From: CAZVJA01 sp964626885 | GTDB lineage: Bacteria > Planctomycetota > Planctomycetia > Planctomycetales > Planctomycetaceae | Reading direction: 5' to 3' | NCBI GenBank assembly: GCA_964626885.1 | Contig: CAZVJA010000065.1 | Coordinates: 1-23,751 of the forward strand | Length of the DNA stretch: 23,751 nt | Shown here: positions 1 to 8,343 of the stretch, piece after piece | Numbering within the stretch: position 1 is the stretch's first letter | Layout: each line of letters begins with the position of its first letter | Made by a program: the position numbers and the translations under genes | Notes under the pieces: model-generated | What the model saw: the letters and a program-made list of their open reading frames with translations, nothing else | What the model was told of the DNA's origin: nothing | The model's database searches: none

Positions 1-158
1 GCGGGATATTCCGCCGGGCCAGTGCCTCCTGCGTTTCCCGCAGCCCCTCCAGCAAAGAGGGTTCCGCCGACTGTCGAGAGGCAGACCCCAACCAGAATGG
101 CTAGGCATCTCAAGTAACTCAGCTGTGAGGAGTTGGAGTTTTGGCACTCGGGATGCAT
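1..158 (-). CDS. N-terminal fragment of a secreted protein (cut by window edge)
   Basis: Only about 52 codons are inside the window, because the gene runs off the left edge. Reading leftward from an ATG at 158-156, the frame stays open to the edge. It gives a short polar stretch, then a hydrophobic run (LRCLAILVGVCLSTVGG) and a small-residue segment that looks like a signal peptide and cleavage region. A TTG at 113-111, just before the hydrophobic run, is an alternative start. A perfect TATAAT lies at 173-168 on the minus strand, only about 10 bases before the ATG. If that is the promoter, either the message is nearly leaderless or the TTG start is used. The gene is divergent from the TPR/alpha-CTD gene. 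The function is unknown; export is an inference from the hydrophobic segment. Confidence 0.5.
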   Translation of the reverse strand, partial: MHPECQNSNSSQLSYLRCLAILVGVCLSTVGGTLFAGGAAGNAGGTGPAEYP

Positions 159-232
159 GATTTCGCCATTATAACCAAGATTTTGCCCGAAAGTCGCTGG
201 GCTTCCCGGTTTTCGAGCGGACGGGGAGGCTG

Positions 233-260
233 TTGCAAGGCGCGGCTCCCTCGCTATACT
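233..260 (+). promoter_or_regulatory. Putative sigma70-type promoter of the TPR/alpha-CTD gene
   Basis: TTGCAA (233-238) and TATACT (255-260) are separated by 16 bases, a close match to the housekeeping promoter pattern. The predicted transcription start near 267 leaves a leader of about 75 bases before the GTG at 341. The ATG at 233 overlaps the -35 box, which argues against the longest ORF start. Confidence 0.45.
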
Positions 261-340
261 TTGGTTCCGGCGAGAATTGCCCCCTATATGGGTCGGCGGG
301 CAGACTCATTGTTGACTACCAAAGTGAGGCAGGAAACGAC

Positions 341-1693
341 GTGACAAAGGCGGCCACAATGGCGAAACCGAATGAGCGAGTGGAAGTCCGTGAACTATTA
401 CGGTCGGAGGGGCCTTTCGGCGCCTCGGAGGCGGAATCGTTGCTGAGGGCGCTTTCGGGCCAGCAATTATCGGAAGCTCGGCAAGAGATTCAGTCGCTGG
501 TGTCCGAATGTGAAGCCTCCTCAAAGGCCTCCGACGCTCAATTGCTTCGCGCCGGGATCGGCCTCTATTTGCTCGGGCAGCACGGCAGGGCCGATGCCCT
601 TTTGTCCCGGGTGTCAGGAAACGGAGTGGCGAGCTATTTCGACGCGCTTTGCTTGTCGGCACAGGAACGGCACGCCGAAGCGGAAAATAAATTCGCAGAG
701 GCTGGCAAGCAGGGATACGACCCAATCGAATGCACATTGCGCAGAGCCGGCGAAATTCGCGCCCAAGGACGGCTCGATGATGCTGAATCGGTTTTGCGGA
801 GTGTCGTATCGGAAGGTGCAGCTGGCCGTGCGGAATACTCCTATCAGATGGGATGCATTCTCTCGGACCGTGGTGATACATACGGCTCCGTGGAATACTT
901 TGAGCGAGCGGCCGACATGGACCCCCGTCACTCTCGGGCATTGTTCCGGCTGGCGGCCGAAAACGCCCTCCGTGGGAACGATGACGAAGCAATTCGTCTG
1001 TACGAGCGGTCCCTCTCCAAGCCGCCGTTTTACATGGGAGCGATGCTGAACCTTGGGCTGCTCTACGAAGACGTAAATAACTTTAACGCGGCGGCCTATT
1101 GCTTCCGCCGGGTTCTTGACGCCGAGCCGAATCACCAGCGGGCTCGCCTCTATCTTAAGGACATCGAAGCTGCCAGCAGTATGTTTTACGATGAGGACAC
1201 GGCGCGCAACCAGGCGCGGCTGGAGCAGCTCCTGAGCCGCCCCATCACCGACTTCGAATTGTCGGTTCGCAGCCGGAATTGTCTTCAGGGCATGGATATT
1301 CACACGCTGGGCGATCTGACCCGAGTGACGGAGCAGGATCTTCTCGAAGGGAAGAATTTCGGCGAGACGTCATTGCGGGAAGTGCGCGATCTCATGGCCG
1401 CCCATGGGCTTTCGATCGGGCAGGATCTCGGGGCCGGACAAAGAGTCGAGCCGATCTACACGCCGGAGAATCTCACTCCGCAGGAGCAGGTTCTGCTTGC
1501 CAAGCCGATCTCTGAGCTCAATTTTTCTGTGCGTGCGAGGAAGTGCATGGCACGACTCGGTTTGACAACGGTTGGCGAGCTTGTGATGCGTACTGCTGAC
1601 GACCTGCTTGCCAGCCGAAACTTTGGTGTGACATCGCTCAACGAAGTTCGTGCCAAGCTGACGGAGATCAACTTGAAGCTGCGAAACGACTGA
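341..1693 (+). CDS. TPR protein with two C-terminal RNA polymerase alpha-CTD-like domains
   Basis: This is a 450-residue protein if started at GTG 341. That start has a GAGGCAGGA-type ribosome binding site at 326-334 and lies after a good promoter; ATG 359 is an alternative. Residues about 65-280 form tetratricopeptide-type helical repeats. Residues 294-360 and 384-447 are two tandem copies of a domain resembling the RNA polymerase alpha subunit C-terminal domain. Copy 1 has VRSRNCL, equivalent to the E. coli VRSANCL that carries DNA-contacting R265 and N268, and NFGETSL, equivalent to NLGKKSL. It therefore keeps R310, N313, G341 and S344. Copy 2 keeps R398, G429 and S432 but has K401 in place of the Asn. 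No alpha N-terminal assembly domain is present, so it is not RpoA. Proteins annotated as alpha-CTD-domain proteins are known in planctomycetes; the role is not established. A nucleic-acid- or polymerase-contacting adaptor is my inference. Confidence 0.85.
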   Translation: MTKAATMAKPNERVEVRELLRSEGPFGASEAESLLRALSGQQLSEARQEIQSLVSECEASSKASDAQLLRAGIGLYLLGQHGRADALLSRVSGNGVASYFDALCLSAQERHAEAENKFAEAGKQGYDPIECTLRRAGEIRAQGRLDDAESVLRSVVSEGAAGRAEYSYQMGCILSDRGDTYGSVEYFERAADMDPRHSRALFRLAAENALRGNDDEAIRLYERSLSKPPFYMGAMLNLGLLYEDVNNFNAAAYCFRRVLDAEPNHQRARLYLKDIEAASSMFYDEDTARNQARLEQLLSRPITDFELSVRSRNCLQGMDIHTLGDLTRVTEQDLLEGKNFGETSLREVRDLMAAHGLSIGQDLGAGQRVEPIYTPENLTPQEQVLLAKPISELNFSVRARKCMARLGLTTVGELVMRTADDLLASRNFGVTSLNEVRAKLTEINLKLRND

Positions 1694-1697
1694 CATT

Positions 1698-1730
1698 GCA
1701 CGAGCTTCGCACGAGCTTCGCACGAACTTA
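1698..1730. repeat. 11-bp direct repeat, three tandem copies
   Basis: GCACGAGCTTC occurs at 1698-1708 and again at 1709-1719. A diverged third copy, GCACGAACTTA, follows at 1720-1730. The array begins five bases after the TPR/alpha-CTD stop codon and lies between two co-directional genes. It could be simple slippage or a binding-site array. The sequence alone cannot decide. Confidence 0.75.
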
Positions 1731-1791
1731 GCCGCCGGGATCAGCCTCGTAGTGTCGAGCCCGGGAGGCAATCGTCACGGAAGACGAACAG

Positions 1792-3057
1792 ATGAAGGCG
1801 GGACTGGCATGGTTCTGGCTGGTAACTGTTGCGACATGCCTGTTGTACGCGCTCAATGCCGATTCGCGCAAACGTGATCAATCGGGAACCGGCGGGCAGC
1901 CATTGCAGATTTCGTCGGGCGCGGAGCCGGCATTTTCTCCCGAATTACGAGTGAACGTGACCGGTTCTCCGGTGACGGAATTCCGATTGACGGTCGACGG
2001 ACCGTTTCGCATCGTGCCGGCTGGAAGCTCCAGAACACTCAGCAGTAGCCAGCGACTTGCGGAATCCGTCGTGTCCGCCACGGAAAACGGTATCCGGATT
2101 GGCCAGACGGAGTATCCGACCACTCGCTTAGAGATAGTGGCCGACAGTCCCCCTGCGATCTGGGTAGGCGATCATCAGTACCGAGGCAGGGTGCAGGTAT
2201 TTCGCCAGCAGCGAGGGCGCCTCATTGCGGTCAACGTTGTATCGCTGGAAGAGTACGTCGCAAGCGTGCTCGATGGCGAGATGCCTGCTGACTTTCCAAC
2301 TGCCGCGCGAGAGGCACAGGCGATCGTCGCCCGCACTTATGCCCTATATCAGACACAGGAATCACACGATCATTCGTTCTTCGACCTGTACGCCTCGACT
2401 CGCAGCCAGAAATATCTGGGAGTGCAGTACCGCGATGCGCGGGGGCGCCGACTGGCTGGCGAGAGTGATTCAAGCCGTCGGGCATGTGCCGCCACCTCCG
2501 GAATCGTCTGCACGTATCAGGGGCGCGTCTTCTCGACGTATTACACTGCCGCGTGTGGCGGGAAGACGATCACCGGACGAGAGGTTTTTGCGGACGCTGC
2601 TTCACCGCTTGTCAGCGTGCCGTGTGACTGGTGCCGCGAATCGAAATTCTTTCGCTGGTCGGCTCAAGCAAGCCATGCGCAGCTCGACGATGCTATAAGT
2701 CACATTTTCGCATCGAGGAAACAGCCTTTCGGAGAAGTCCAGTCGATTGCTGTTTCAAGCAACTCGCCCGCAGATGGAGTGCCGGTACTCAGCGTCAGCG
2801 ACGGAAAACGGAAACTAACGATCTCGAGCGCGGATTTGAGACGTGAACTCTCCGCGACCACGTTACCGAGCCCGCAGTTTGAAATTCGCGATGACGGAGA
2901 CGTGGTGCATTTTGAAGGCCGCGGCCACGGGCATTGCGTCGGTTTTTGTCAGTGGGGTGCACGCGGACAGGCCTTGGCGGGACGATCGGCTCTCGACATC
3001 ATTCGACATTATTACCACGGCGTTGAAATTGTCCGTCTCCGTGAATCCTCCCTATAG
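1792..3057 (+). CDS. SpoIID/LytB domain protein, probable peptidoglycan lytic enzyme
   Basis: This is a 421-residue protein with an N-terminal hydrophobic signal or anchor (residues about 4-20), so it acts outside the cytoplasm. Residues about 150-190 carry the SpoIID/LytB signature: LEEYVASVLDGEMP followed by AAREAQAIVARTYAL. E163 in GEMP is the expected catalytic acid. A TAACGGKT segment (253-260) and the C-terminal GRGHGHCVGFCQWGARG (377-393) complete the family pattern. In Bacillus, SpoIID is a lytic transglycosylase that cleaves glycan strands stripped of stem peptides, and LytB is an amidase enhancer. Nothing else here suggests sporulation, so a wall-remodelling role is the likely reading. 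ATG 1792 has a GGAAG site nine bases upstream. The gene follows the TPR/alpha-CTD gene by 98 bases and ends at a terminator. Confidence 0.85.
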   Translation: MKAGLAWFWLVTVATCLLYALNADSRKRDQSGTGGQPLQISSGAEPAFSPELRVNVTGSPVTEFRLTVDGPFRIVPAGSSRTLSSSQRLAESVVSATENGIRIGQTEYPTTRLEIVADSPPAIWVGDHQYRGRVQVFRQQRGRLIAVNVVSLEEYVASVLDGEMPADFPTAAREAQAIVARTYALYQTQESHDHSFFDLYASTRSQKYLGVQYRDARGRRLAGESDSSRRACAATSGIVCTYQGRVFSTYYTAACGGKTITGREVFADAASPLVSVPCDWCRESKFFRWSAQASHAQLDDAISHIFASRKQPFGEVQSIAVSSNSPADGVPVLSVSDGKRKLTISSADLRRELSATTLPSPQFEIRDDGDVVHFEGRGHGHCVGFCQWGARGQALAGRSALDIIRHYYHGVEIVRLRESSL

Positions 3058-3152
3058 CTCGACTCCAACGTCTGTCAACGAATTGGCGGGGGGAACGAGG
3101 TCCAATCCTTTCTCGATTTCAAGCCTGTGAACCACTCTTTTTCGCGAGAATG

Positions 3153-3180
3153 GGGAATTTCCGAATTCCCAGTTTTTCTT
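3153..3180 (+). terminator. Intrinsic terminator after the SpoIID/LytB gene
   Basis: GGGAATT (3153-3159) pairs with AATTCCC (3164-3170) across a four-base loop. A T-rich run (3173-3180, TTTTTCTT) follows. It sits about 95 bases after the SpoIID/LytB stop on the same strand. Confidence 0.65.
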
Positions 3181-3334
3181 AGCACAAATGGTGGCGGGAC
3201 GATTTTTCTGCCGCTAGCATGCGTAAACTGCGCAAACTTTAACACCTCTTGGATTGCGCAGAAATCCTTTCGAATCGGATGCAGTCGCGTCCGTTGAATT
3301 GCAGTTCAGATCAATTCGAGTAAGGAGATTTCGC

Positions 3335-4072
3335 ATGGTTTCTGCAACCACCTGTCTGATTTTTTGCCTGGGAAGTGCCGTCGGCGCGGAGGTTCACACC
3401 GACTATTACGCGGCCTACCGAGAAGCTGCCGCCACGAAGCGAATGATGCTCATTGATATCGGGTCCGGGTTTGACTTCAGCACAATTTCCCGCGAGAAGC
3501 TGGCGGGGCACGTCCTGTGCAAAGTTCCGACCGATTACACGATCGAGTCGGACGGCAAGAGTTCAAAGCTGATCGATTCACCCGGCTTCAAAGCTCTGGG
3601 AAAGGAACCAGGGCTGGTCATCGTCGATCTGCGAAACGAGAAGACCCGCCGACTGGCAGTGAGCGTCCTTCCGCGTCGTCATGTGACGAAGCAAAACGTC
3701 GAGGCCCTTCTCTCGCTACCAGCCGGAACATTGACACAACGGACGTTGCTCTGGGCGTTTCGGGTCCATCCGGAACGTCCGGCCGGTGTATTGGGAAAGG
3801 CTGACAGCACGTTAATGAGCCACGCCGCAAACCATTCGGCACAACAGGCGCTATCCAATGTCATGTACCACGCCTATTCTTTTCCCGGCAGCTTCGAGAT
3901 CGTGGCGGAGTCCTGGACGAATCGGACGGTCGTCGATGCAGCCATCGACCTCGTCAACTTGTGGCGAAGTTCTCCTCCTCATTGGGGGGCGGCGACGAGC
4001 GCATGGCACAAGTTTGGCTGTGACATGAAATCAAACGGCCAGCAGTGGTTCGCTACCGGCGTTTTTGAATAA
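3335..4072 (+). CDS. Secreted protein with degenerate thioredoxin-like N-terminus and CAP-like C-terminus
   Basis: The start at ATG 3335 is well supported: AAGGAG at 3322-3327 is seven bases upstream, and a clean signal peptide begins there (MVSATTCLIFCLGSAVGA, cut near residue 18). The 245-residue product has two visible parts. Residues about 20-125 have the feel of a thioredoxin-like fold (DYYAAYREAAATKRMMLIDI, later GLVIVDLRNEKTRRL) but contain no CXXC motif. Residues about 165-245 resemble a CAP/SCP-type domain: NHSAQQALSN, then EIVAESW where GENI-type motifs usually sit, then LWRSSPPHW and QQWFATGVF at the end. CAP proteins are secreted and have varied roles, so no function is assigned. 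Both domain calls are from pattern reading and need a profile search. The gene stands alone and converges on glnE with a 95-base gap. Confidence 0.65.
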   Translation: MVSATTCLIFCLGSAVGAEVHTDYYAAYREAAATKRMMLIDIGSGFDFSTISREKLAGHVLCKVPTDYTIESDGKSSKLIDSPGFKALGKEPGLVIVDLRNEKTRRLAVSVLPRRHVTKQNVEALLSLPAGTLTQRTLLWAFRVHPERPAGVLGKADSTLMSHAANHSAQQALSNVMYHAYSFPGSFEIVAESWTNRTVVDAAIDLVNLWRSSPPHWGAATSAWHKFGCDMKSNGQQWFATGVFE

Positions 4073-4139
4073 CCTTAACGCCTTCATTGCCGTCGTTCGC
4101 CGCGCCAACGGTTGCACGATGCGAGCCCGTACCGACTGG

Positions 4140-4167
4140 CGGGATTGTGAGACAGACTCCAATCCCG
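4140..4167 (-). terminator. Hairpin directly after the glnE stop codon
   Basis: CGGGATTG (4140-4147) and CAATCCCG (4160-4167) form a perfect 8-bp stem with a 12-base loop, abutting the glnE stop. No T-run follows on either strand. It is a candidate 3'-end structure between the two convergent genes rather than a textbook intrinsic terminator. Confidence 0.3.
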
Positions 4168-7100
4168 TCAGCCTGGTGGGGCAGAAGTGTCGAGCAGGCG
4201 GGCCAGTTCACTGATCGTCTTGAACGCGCTTTCCAGATTCCTGCGCAAGTGGGGTACATCACCACCGTAGCCCAGCCTTCTCGCGAGAAACCCAAACTCT
4301 TCGCTGTCGGCGGGCGGCACAGTCAAATCCCGAGCATGTCCGCGGACCATCCGCAGGGCATCGATCAAATGTCTTAGAAAAATGTATGCCTCGCGCAGGT
4401 GCATGAAGTCTGCGGGAGACAATACTCCGCATTCAGCCAATCGTTGCATTGCTTCCAGAGTGTTTGTGCTGCGAACTTGCGGAAATTTGTGTCCATAGCT
4501 GATCTGCAGTCCCTGTACCAGATATTCGCAATCGACAAGCGCTCCTGGGCTGAGTTTGGCGTTCAACGTACCGGCTCGCACCAGTTGATTGACCTGCTTC
4601 TCGCGCATGGCGCGCATGGCAGCGGTGTCAAATGGTTCCCCCGTAAAAATCAGTCTGTCGCGGAGAGATGATACCTTCCGACCGAATTCCGCATCTCCCG
4701 CGATCGGTCGCAATTTCACGAGGGCTTGGCGCTCGTATGGCCACGCGGCTCCTTCCGGTCCGAAATATTTCTCGAACGCTTCCCAGGAAACTGACAGGCT
4801 CCCCGCCCGTCCATACGGGCGCAACCGCAGATCCACCTGGAAAATTCCTTCCTGGCGCGACCGGATCGCATGCGTGAATGTCTCGACGATCTTCTGATAA
4901 TACTCGGCATTCGAAATCACTTCCGGACCGCTTGTCTGCCCGTTGGCGTCGTACACGAACATAAGCTCGATATCGGATGCGAAACCCAATTCGCGCCCAC
5001 CGCATTTGCCTAAAGCACAAACACTCATCCGGCTTGGCTGGCCATCGGACAAGCGCGGCTGACCGTACCGTTCGCTCAGTTCCTCATCACAGAGCTTCCA
5101 TGCCGCTGCCACGACCACTTCAGCCACGTCGGTCAGTTCGGCCGAGAACTCGCCGAATTCCGTGACATGTCCCATGATGTGACGCATGTCGGCCCGAAAC
5201 ATCTCACGGTCTTTGAAGGCGTTCAGCCGCTTGCGACGGTCTTCGGAACCGTCCGCGGACGACAATTCTTGGTCCAACTCATCCGCGAGTTGTGATTTGC
5301 TTCTCGGGACGGCAAGCTTCTCAATGTCCTTCACTACCGGGAAAAGATTCTCATGCTGTAAACGCAGAAAATCCTGCCAGAGAAAATTGCTGACTCCGAG
5401 AAGTCTCGCCAACGCGTCAAGAACGTCCGATCGTTCAAGGGACGACAGCTCTTGCAGCCAGTCCGGCTGCTGAAACAGTTGCTCCAGAAATTCCTGAAAA
5501 TGCATCAGCGCCGCTTCGGGATTCGGAGAGCGGGGCAGCAGATGCGTAAAATGCTTGATCAGCACAATCGCCGCGCGCAACTCGCGCTGGCGGTTGGGGT
5601 CGGTGATTTTGTTCCCTGCGGGATCGGTGACGTGTAATGTGTCGAACACGCGATTGCGATGCGATGTGACAATAACGCGGCTGACGTTCATATTCGTCAA
5701 AGCCAAGGCATTCGCTAATTCGTAAAGAAATCCAATCGTATCCTCGGAACGAATCCGCAGCACCGTCGAGCGAGGCGATTCATCGTTGTCGATCTCAATC
5801 TCGACGGGGCATAGCCGGTTCGAGCTCTCCGGAGTCTCACGCAGGGCCCCGGCTAACCTCTTCGCCAATCGTCCCTGGGCTTCACGATGATGCCCGCTGC
5901 GAACCTCCTGCAGCAAATCCGCCAGGTCATCCTGGTAGCGCTGCCAGACATCCTGGATGACGACTTCCAGCGGCGGCTCGACCGTGAAGACGTCCACGAA
6001 CTTTCCCATCCCTGAATTTCGGGTGCTTGCGGACTCCGGCGATGCCCCGGTCTGTCCTGCCCCCGCGGAACGCCGTGTGGAGACTTGCTCTTCGGAGAAG
6101 GCATTGCCATCCGTGATGTTAAATCCATAGACGAATAACAGCCCGCAAATAATTGACAAATCACCGAGAAAATCAAACCCCACTACGGTCACGCGCCATC
6201 GCCCATCCCCCAGCGGCGCCGCTTCGACCTCGACGATATTCTCTTCCGACAACTTGCGCAGCAACGCGACATGCCGCTCGATCTCCGCCTCGTTGAAGGT
6301 TGCCGCATAAGATGGTTCCATGTGGGGAAGACGGTTGGGCATGATCCCGAACACCGTCAATTCGTCGTCGCCACCTCCGTCCGTGCCCTGCTCGATATAC
6401 TTTCGATAAATCGCCCGCACAGCGACCCGGTGTTGTTCGTAATGTTTCAGGAAATGGTCGGCATCCAGGTAATCAAGTCGGCGCGCCAGCCAGCCCAGTT
6501 CTCGACGGTCTTCCGGGAGCGCGTGTGTCTGCTTGTAATGCATCAACTGCAAGGCGTGCTCGATCGTGCGAAGAAACACGTAACCGCTAGACATTCTGCG
6601 AAATTCGTCAGCATGAAGAAATCCAAAGTCCGCCAGTCGAACAAGCGCGTCGAGAGTGTTGAAGCTCCTCACGTCCTTGTGGTCGCCACCATGTACAAGC
6701 TGTAAGCACTGAACGACAAACTCGATGTCGCGGATCGATCCCGTTCCCGATTTGACCTCACCCCATTTGCGACCCTGCCGCTCCAGCTCAGCTTCGATCT
6801 TCTCCTTCATATCGCGGATCGTCTCGCGAATCTCCTCCACCGGATACCCGAACATCAAGGGTTCGACTCGTTTTAGAAAATCCTGCCCCACTTCGGCGTC
6901 GCCAGCGATAACTCGCGCCTTCAGCAGCGCCTGCTTCTCCCACAACATACCGTGCTGCTGTAGGTATTCCAGATGGGCATCGACAGTATTGACCAGCGCT
7001 CCTGAACGCCCCCATGGCCTGAGTCGCATATCGACCCGATACAGGAATCCTTCTCCCGTCGATTGCGTGAGAGCCTTGATCAGCCGCTGCCCGAGATTCC

Positions 7101-7848
7101 AGAACCGGGTCGCGTCGCCGTCTGTCAGAAAGACCAGATCGATATCCGAGCTGTAATTCAGCTCCTCTCCCCCGAGTTTTCCAAACGCGAGAACGGCGAA
7201 ACCCCGCGGGGAAATTTTGATGTCGCTTGCAAGGATCGACAAGCAAGATTGCACAATGCTGTCGGCCAATAGCGATAGCTGCACAGTTACCGATTTGAAA
7301 TCGAACAGCCCAAAGGAATCGCAGGCACCGATCCGCAGCAACTCCCAGTGCTGGTATCGCCGAATTGCGTTGAGCTGTTGTTCGACATTTCCCGCCGAGC
7401 TCGCGGCTTCCCGTTCTTCTTCAACGAACTGTTGCCGGCTTTTGAATTCCGCCAGTCGCTTGTGGCGGGTAAGCCGCTCGAGATAGTCGGGATTTCGCAG
7501 CAGGATTTCTGTTAGAAATTGACTGCCGACAAACAGCTTCACCAGAATCTCGACCGCTCGTGGATTCATCGACAGAAATTGAAAGAGCCCCACACGATCG
7601 GAAACGCTCTGCGCATAACGTTCAAAATTGATCAGCGAACCGTCCGGTGTTGCAGCATCCGACAGAGCCACCAGTAATAACGGCAGACATTCGGCTAGCG
7701 CCTCGCGGGTTGGCTCGTCGGAGGAGATATCGCACAGACGCCGCCATGCCCCGCGCCAATCACTGAAGCCGACCGTCGTCAGCAATCTCTGGGCTAGACC
7801 TTCATCCGCTGTCGACGGTTGAATCAATGAGGCTGCATCTTCGAACAT
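4168..7848 (-). CDS. glnE: GlnE-type glutamine synthetase adenylyltransferase/adenylyl-removing enzyme with internal ACT-like domains
   Basis: GlnE reversibly adenylylates glutamine synthetase in the cytoplasm. This copy is 1226 residues from ATG 7848, against about 945 in E. coli. The first nucleotidyltransferase half has GKLGGEELNYSSDIDLVF (223-240). The second has GKCGGRELGFASDIELMF (947-964), with Glu in place of the second metal-binding Asp (D959, E961). Each half is followed by GlnD/GlnE-type helical sequence such as GTGSIRDIEFVVQ and PGALVDCEYLVQG. Between them lie two ACT-like stretches: about 549-625 (WRVTVVGFDFLGDLSIICG) and about 694-770 (STVLRIRSEDTIGFLYELAN), the second strongly recalling GlnD. 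The frame extends upstream to a GTG at 8070, but that stretch reads as low-complexity non-conserved sequence. I chose ATG 7848 although its ribosome binding site is weak. No glnA, glnB or glnD gene is nearby. Confidence 0.88.
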   Translation of the reverse strand: MFEDAASLIQPSTADEGLAQRLLTTVGFSDWRGAWRRLCDISSDEPTREALAECLPLLLVALSDAATPDGSLINFERYAQSVSDRVGLFQFLSMNPRAVEILVKLFVGSQFLTEILLRNPDYLERLTRHKRLAEFKSRQQFVEEEREAASSAGNVEQQLNAIRRYQHWELLRIGACDSFGLFDFKSVTVQLSLLADSIVQSCLSILASDIKISPRGFAVLAFGKLGGEELNYSSDIDLVFLTDGDATRFWNLGQRLIKALTQSTGEGFLYRVDMRLRPWGRSGALVNTVDAHLEYLQQHGMLWEKQALLKARVIAGDAEVGQDFLKRVEPLMFGYPVEEIRETIRDMKEKIEAELERQGRKWGEVKSGTGSIRDIEFVVQCLQLVHGGDHKDVRSFNTLDALVRLADFGFLHADEFRRMSSGYVFLRTIEHALQLMHYKQTHALPEDRRELGWLARRLDYLDADHFLKHYEQHRVAVRAIYRKYIEQGTDGGGDDELTVFGIMPNRLPHMEPSYAATFNEAEIERHVALLRKLSEENIVEVEAAPLGDGRWRVTVVGFDFLGDLSIICGLLFVYGFNITDGNAFSEEQVSTRRSAGAGQTGASPESASTRNSGMGKFVDVFTVEPPLEVVIQDVWQRYQDDLADLLQEVRSGHHREAQGRLAKRLAGALRETPESSNRLCPVEIEIDNDESPRSTVLRIRSEDTIGFLYELANALALTNMNVSRVIVTSHRNRVFDTLHVTDPAGNKITDPNRQRELRAAIVLIKHFTHLLPRSPNPEAALMHFQEFLEQLFQQPDWLQELSSLERSDVLDALARLLGVSNFLWQDFLRLQHENLFPVVKDIEKLAVPRSKSQLADELDQELSSADGSEDRRKRLNAFKDREMFRADMRHIMGHVTEFGEFSAELTDVAEVVVAAAWKLCDEELSERYGQPRLSDGQPSRMSVCALGKCGGRELGFASDIELMFVYDANGQTSGPEVISNAEYYQKIVETFTHAIRSRQEGIFQVDLRLRPYGRAGSLSVSWEAFEKYFGPEGAAWPYERQALVKLRPIAGDAEFGRKVSSLRDRLIFTGEPFDTAAMRAMREKQVNQLVRAGTLNAKLSPGALVDCEYLVQGLQISYGHKFPQVRSTNTLEAMQRLAECGVLSPADFMHLREAYIFLRHLIDALRMVRGHARDLTVPPADSEEFGFLARRLGYGGDVPHLRRNLESAFKTISELARLLDTSAPPG

Positions 7849-8343
7849 TGTGATTCGGGAGATTTCCAATACTGTACAAAAAGGAATGCTGCTCAGGCCC
7901 GCTTTGAAGGCCCCCTTCGATCTGGCCAGAGTATTCGCTCGCAAACCTGCTTTGTGCATTCGGGAACAGGGCGAGGGAGATTCTGAATCTGCCAGATTTT
8001 GGACCCGATATTCGTCACTGGTCCCCCTCTGGGGGAGTATATCAGGAGACCGGAAGTCGTCACGACTCACCGAATGAGGATCTGTCCCCGCGAATGATGC
8101 TCTCCGAGGCTATGAGGGGCGATTTCCCCAAAGTGGAAACCGGTTCAGATCGCAGAAAAAATTGAATATCACGGCTCCCAGACGTGATGCTGCACTGGTC
8201 GCCTGATATCATCAATGCTGGTTGATATCTTCCGTGGACGATACCAATCTGGGGTCGTATGCGTAAGTACTCTCCATTTTTCTAACTCGATTTCCGGGTC
8301 ATCTGATTTTTGTCGCGTTCAACAGCATTGCAGGAGTCTTTTC
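7849..8343. other. 495-base divergent intergenic region with two palindromes
   Basis: This region lies between divergent glnE and the Gfo/Idh/MocA gene. It holds a 13-base palindrome, AGATTCTGAATCT (7978-7990). It also holds a hairpin TCCCCC-TCT-GGGGGA (8022-8036). Either could be an operator or a leader structure. I found no convincing -35/-10 pair for either gene and no credible small ORF other than the in-frame upstream extensions of the two flanking genes. Confidence 0.5.

Noticed and set aside
233..340. Longest-ORF start of the TPR/alpha-CTD gene at ATG 233
   Set aside because: It overlaps the -35 box of a good promoter and has no ribosome binding site. GTG 341 has one.
7849..8070. Extension of glnE to a GTG at 8070
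   Set aside because: It has no ribosome binding site, and the added 74 residues show no GlnE-like sequence and contain palindromes.
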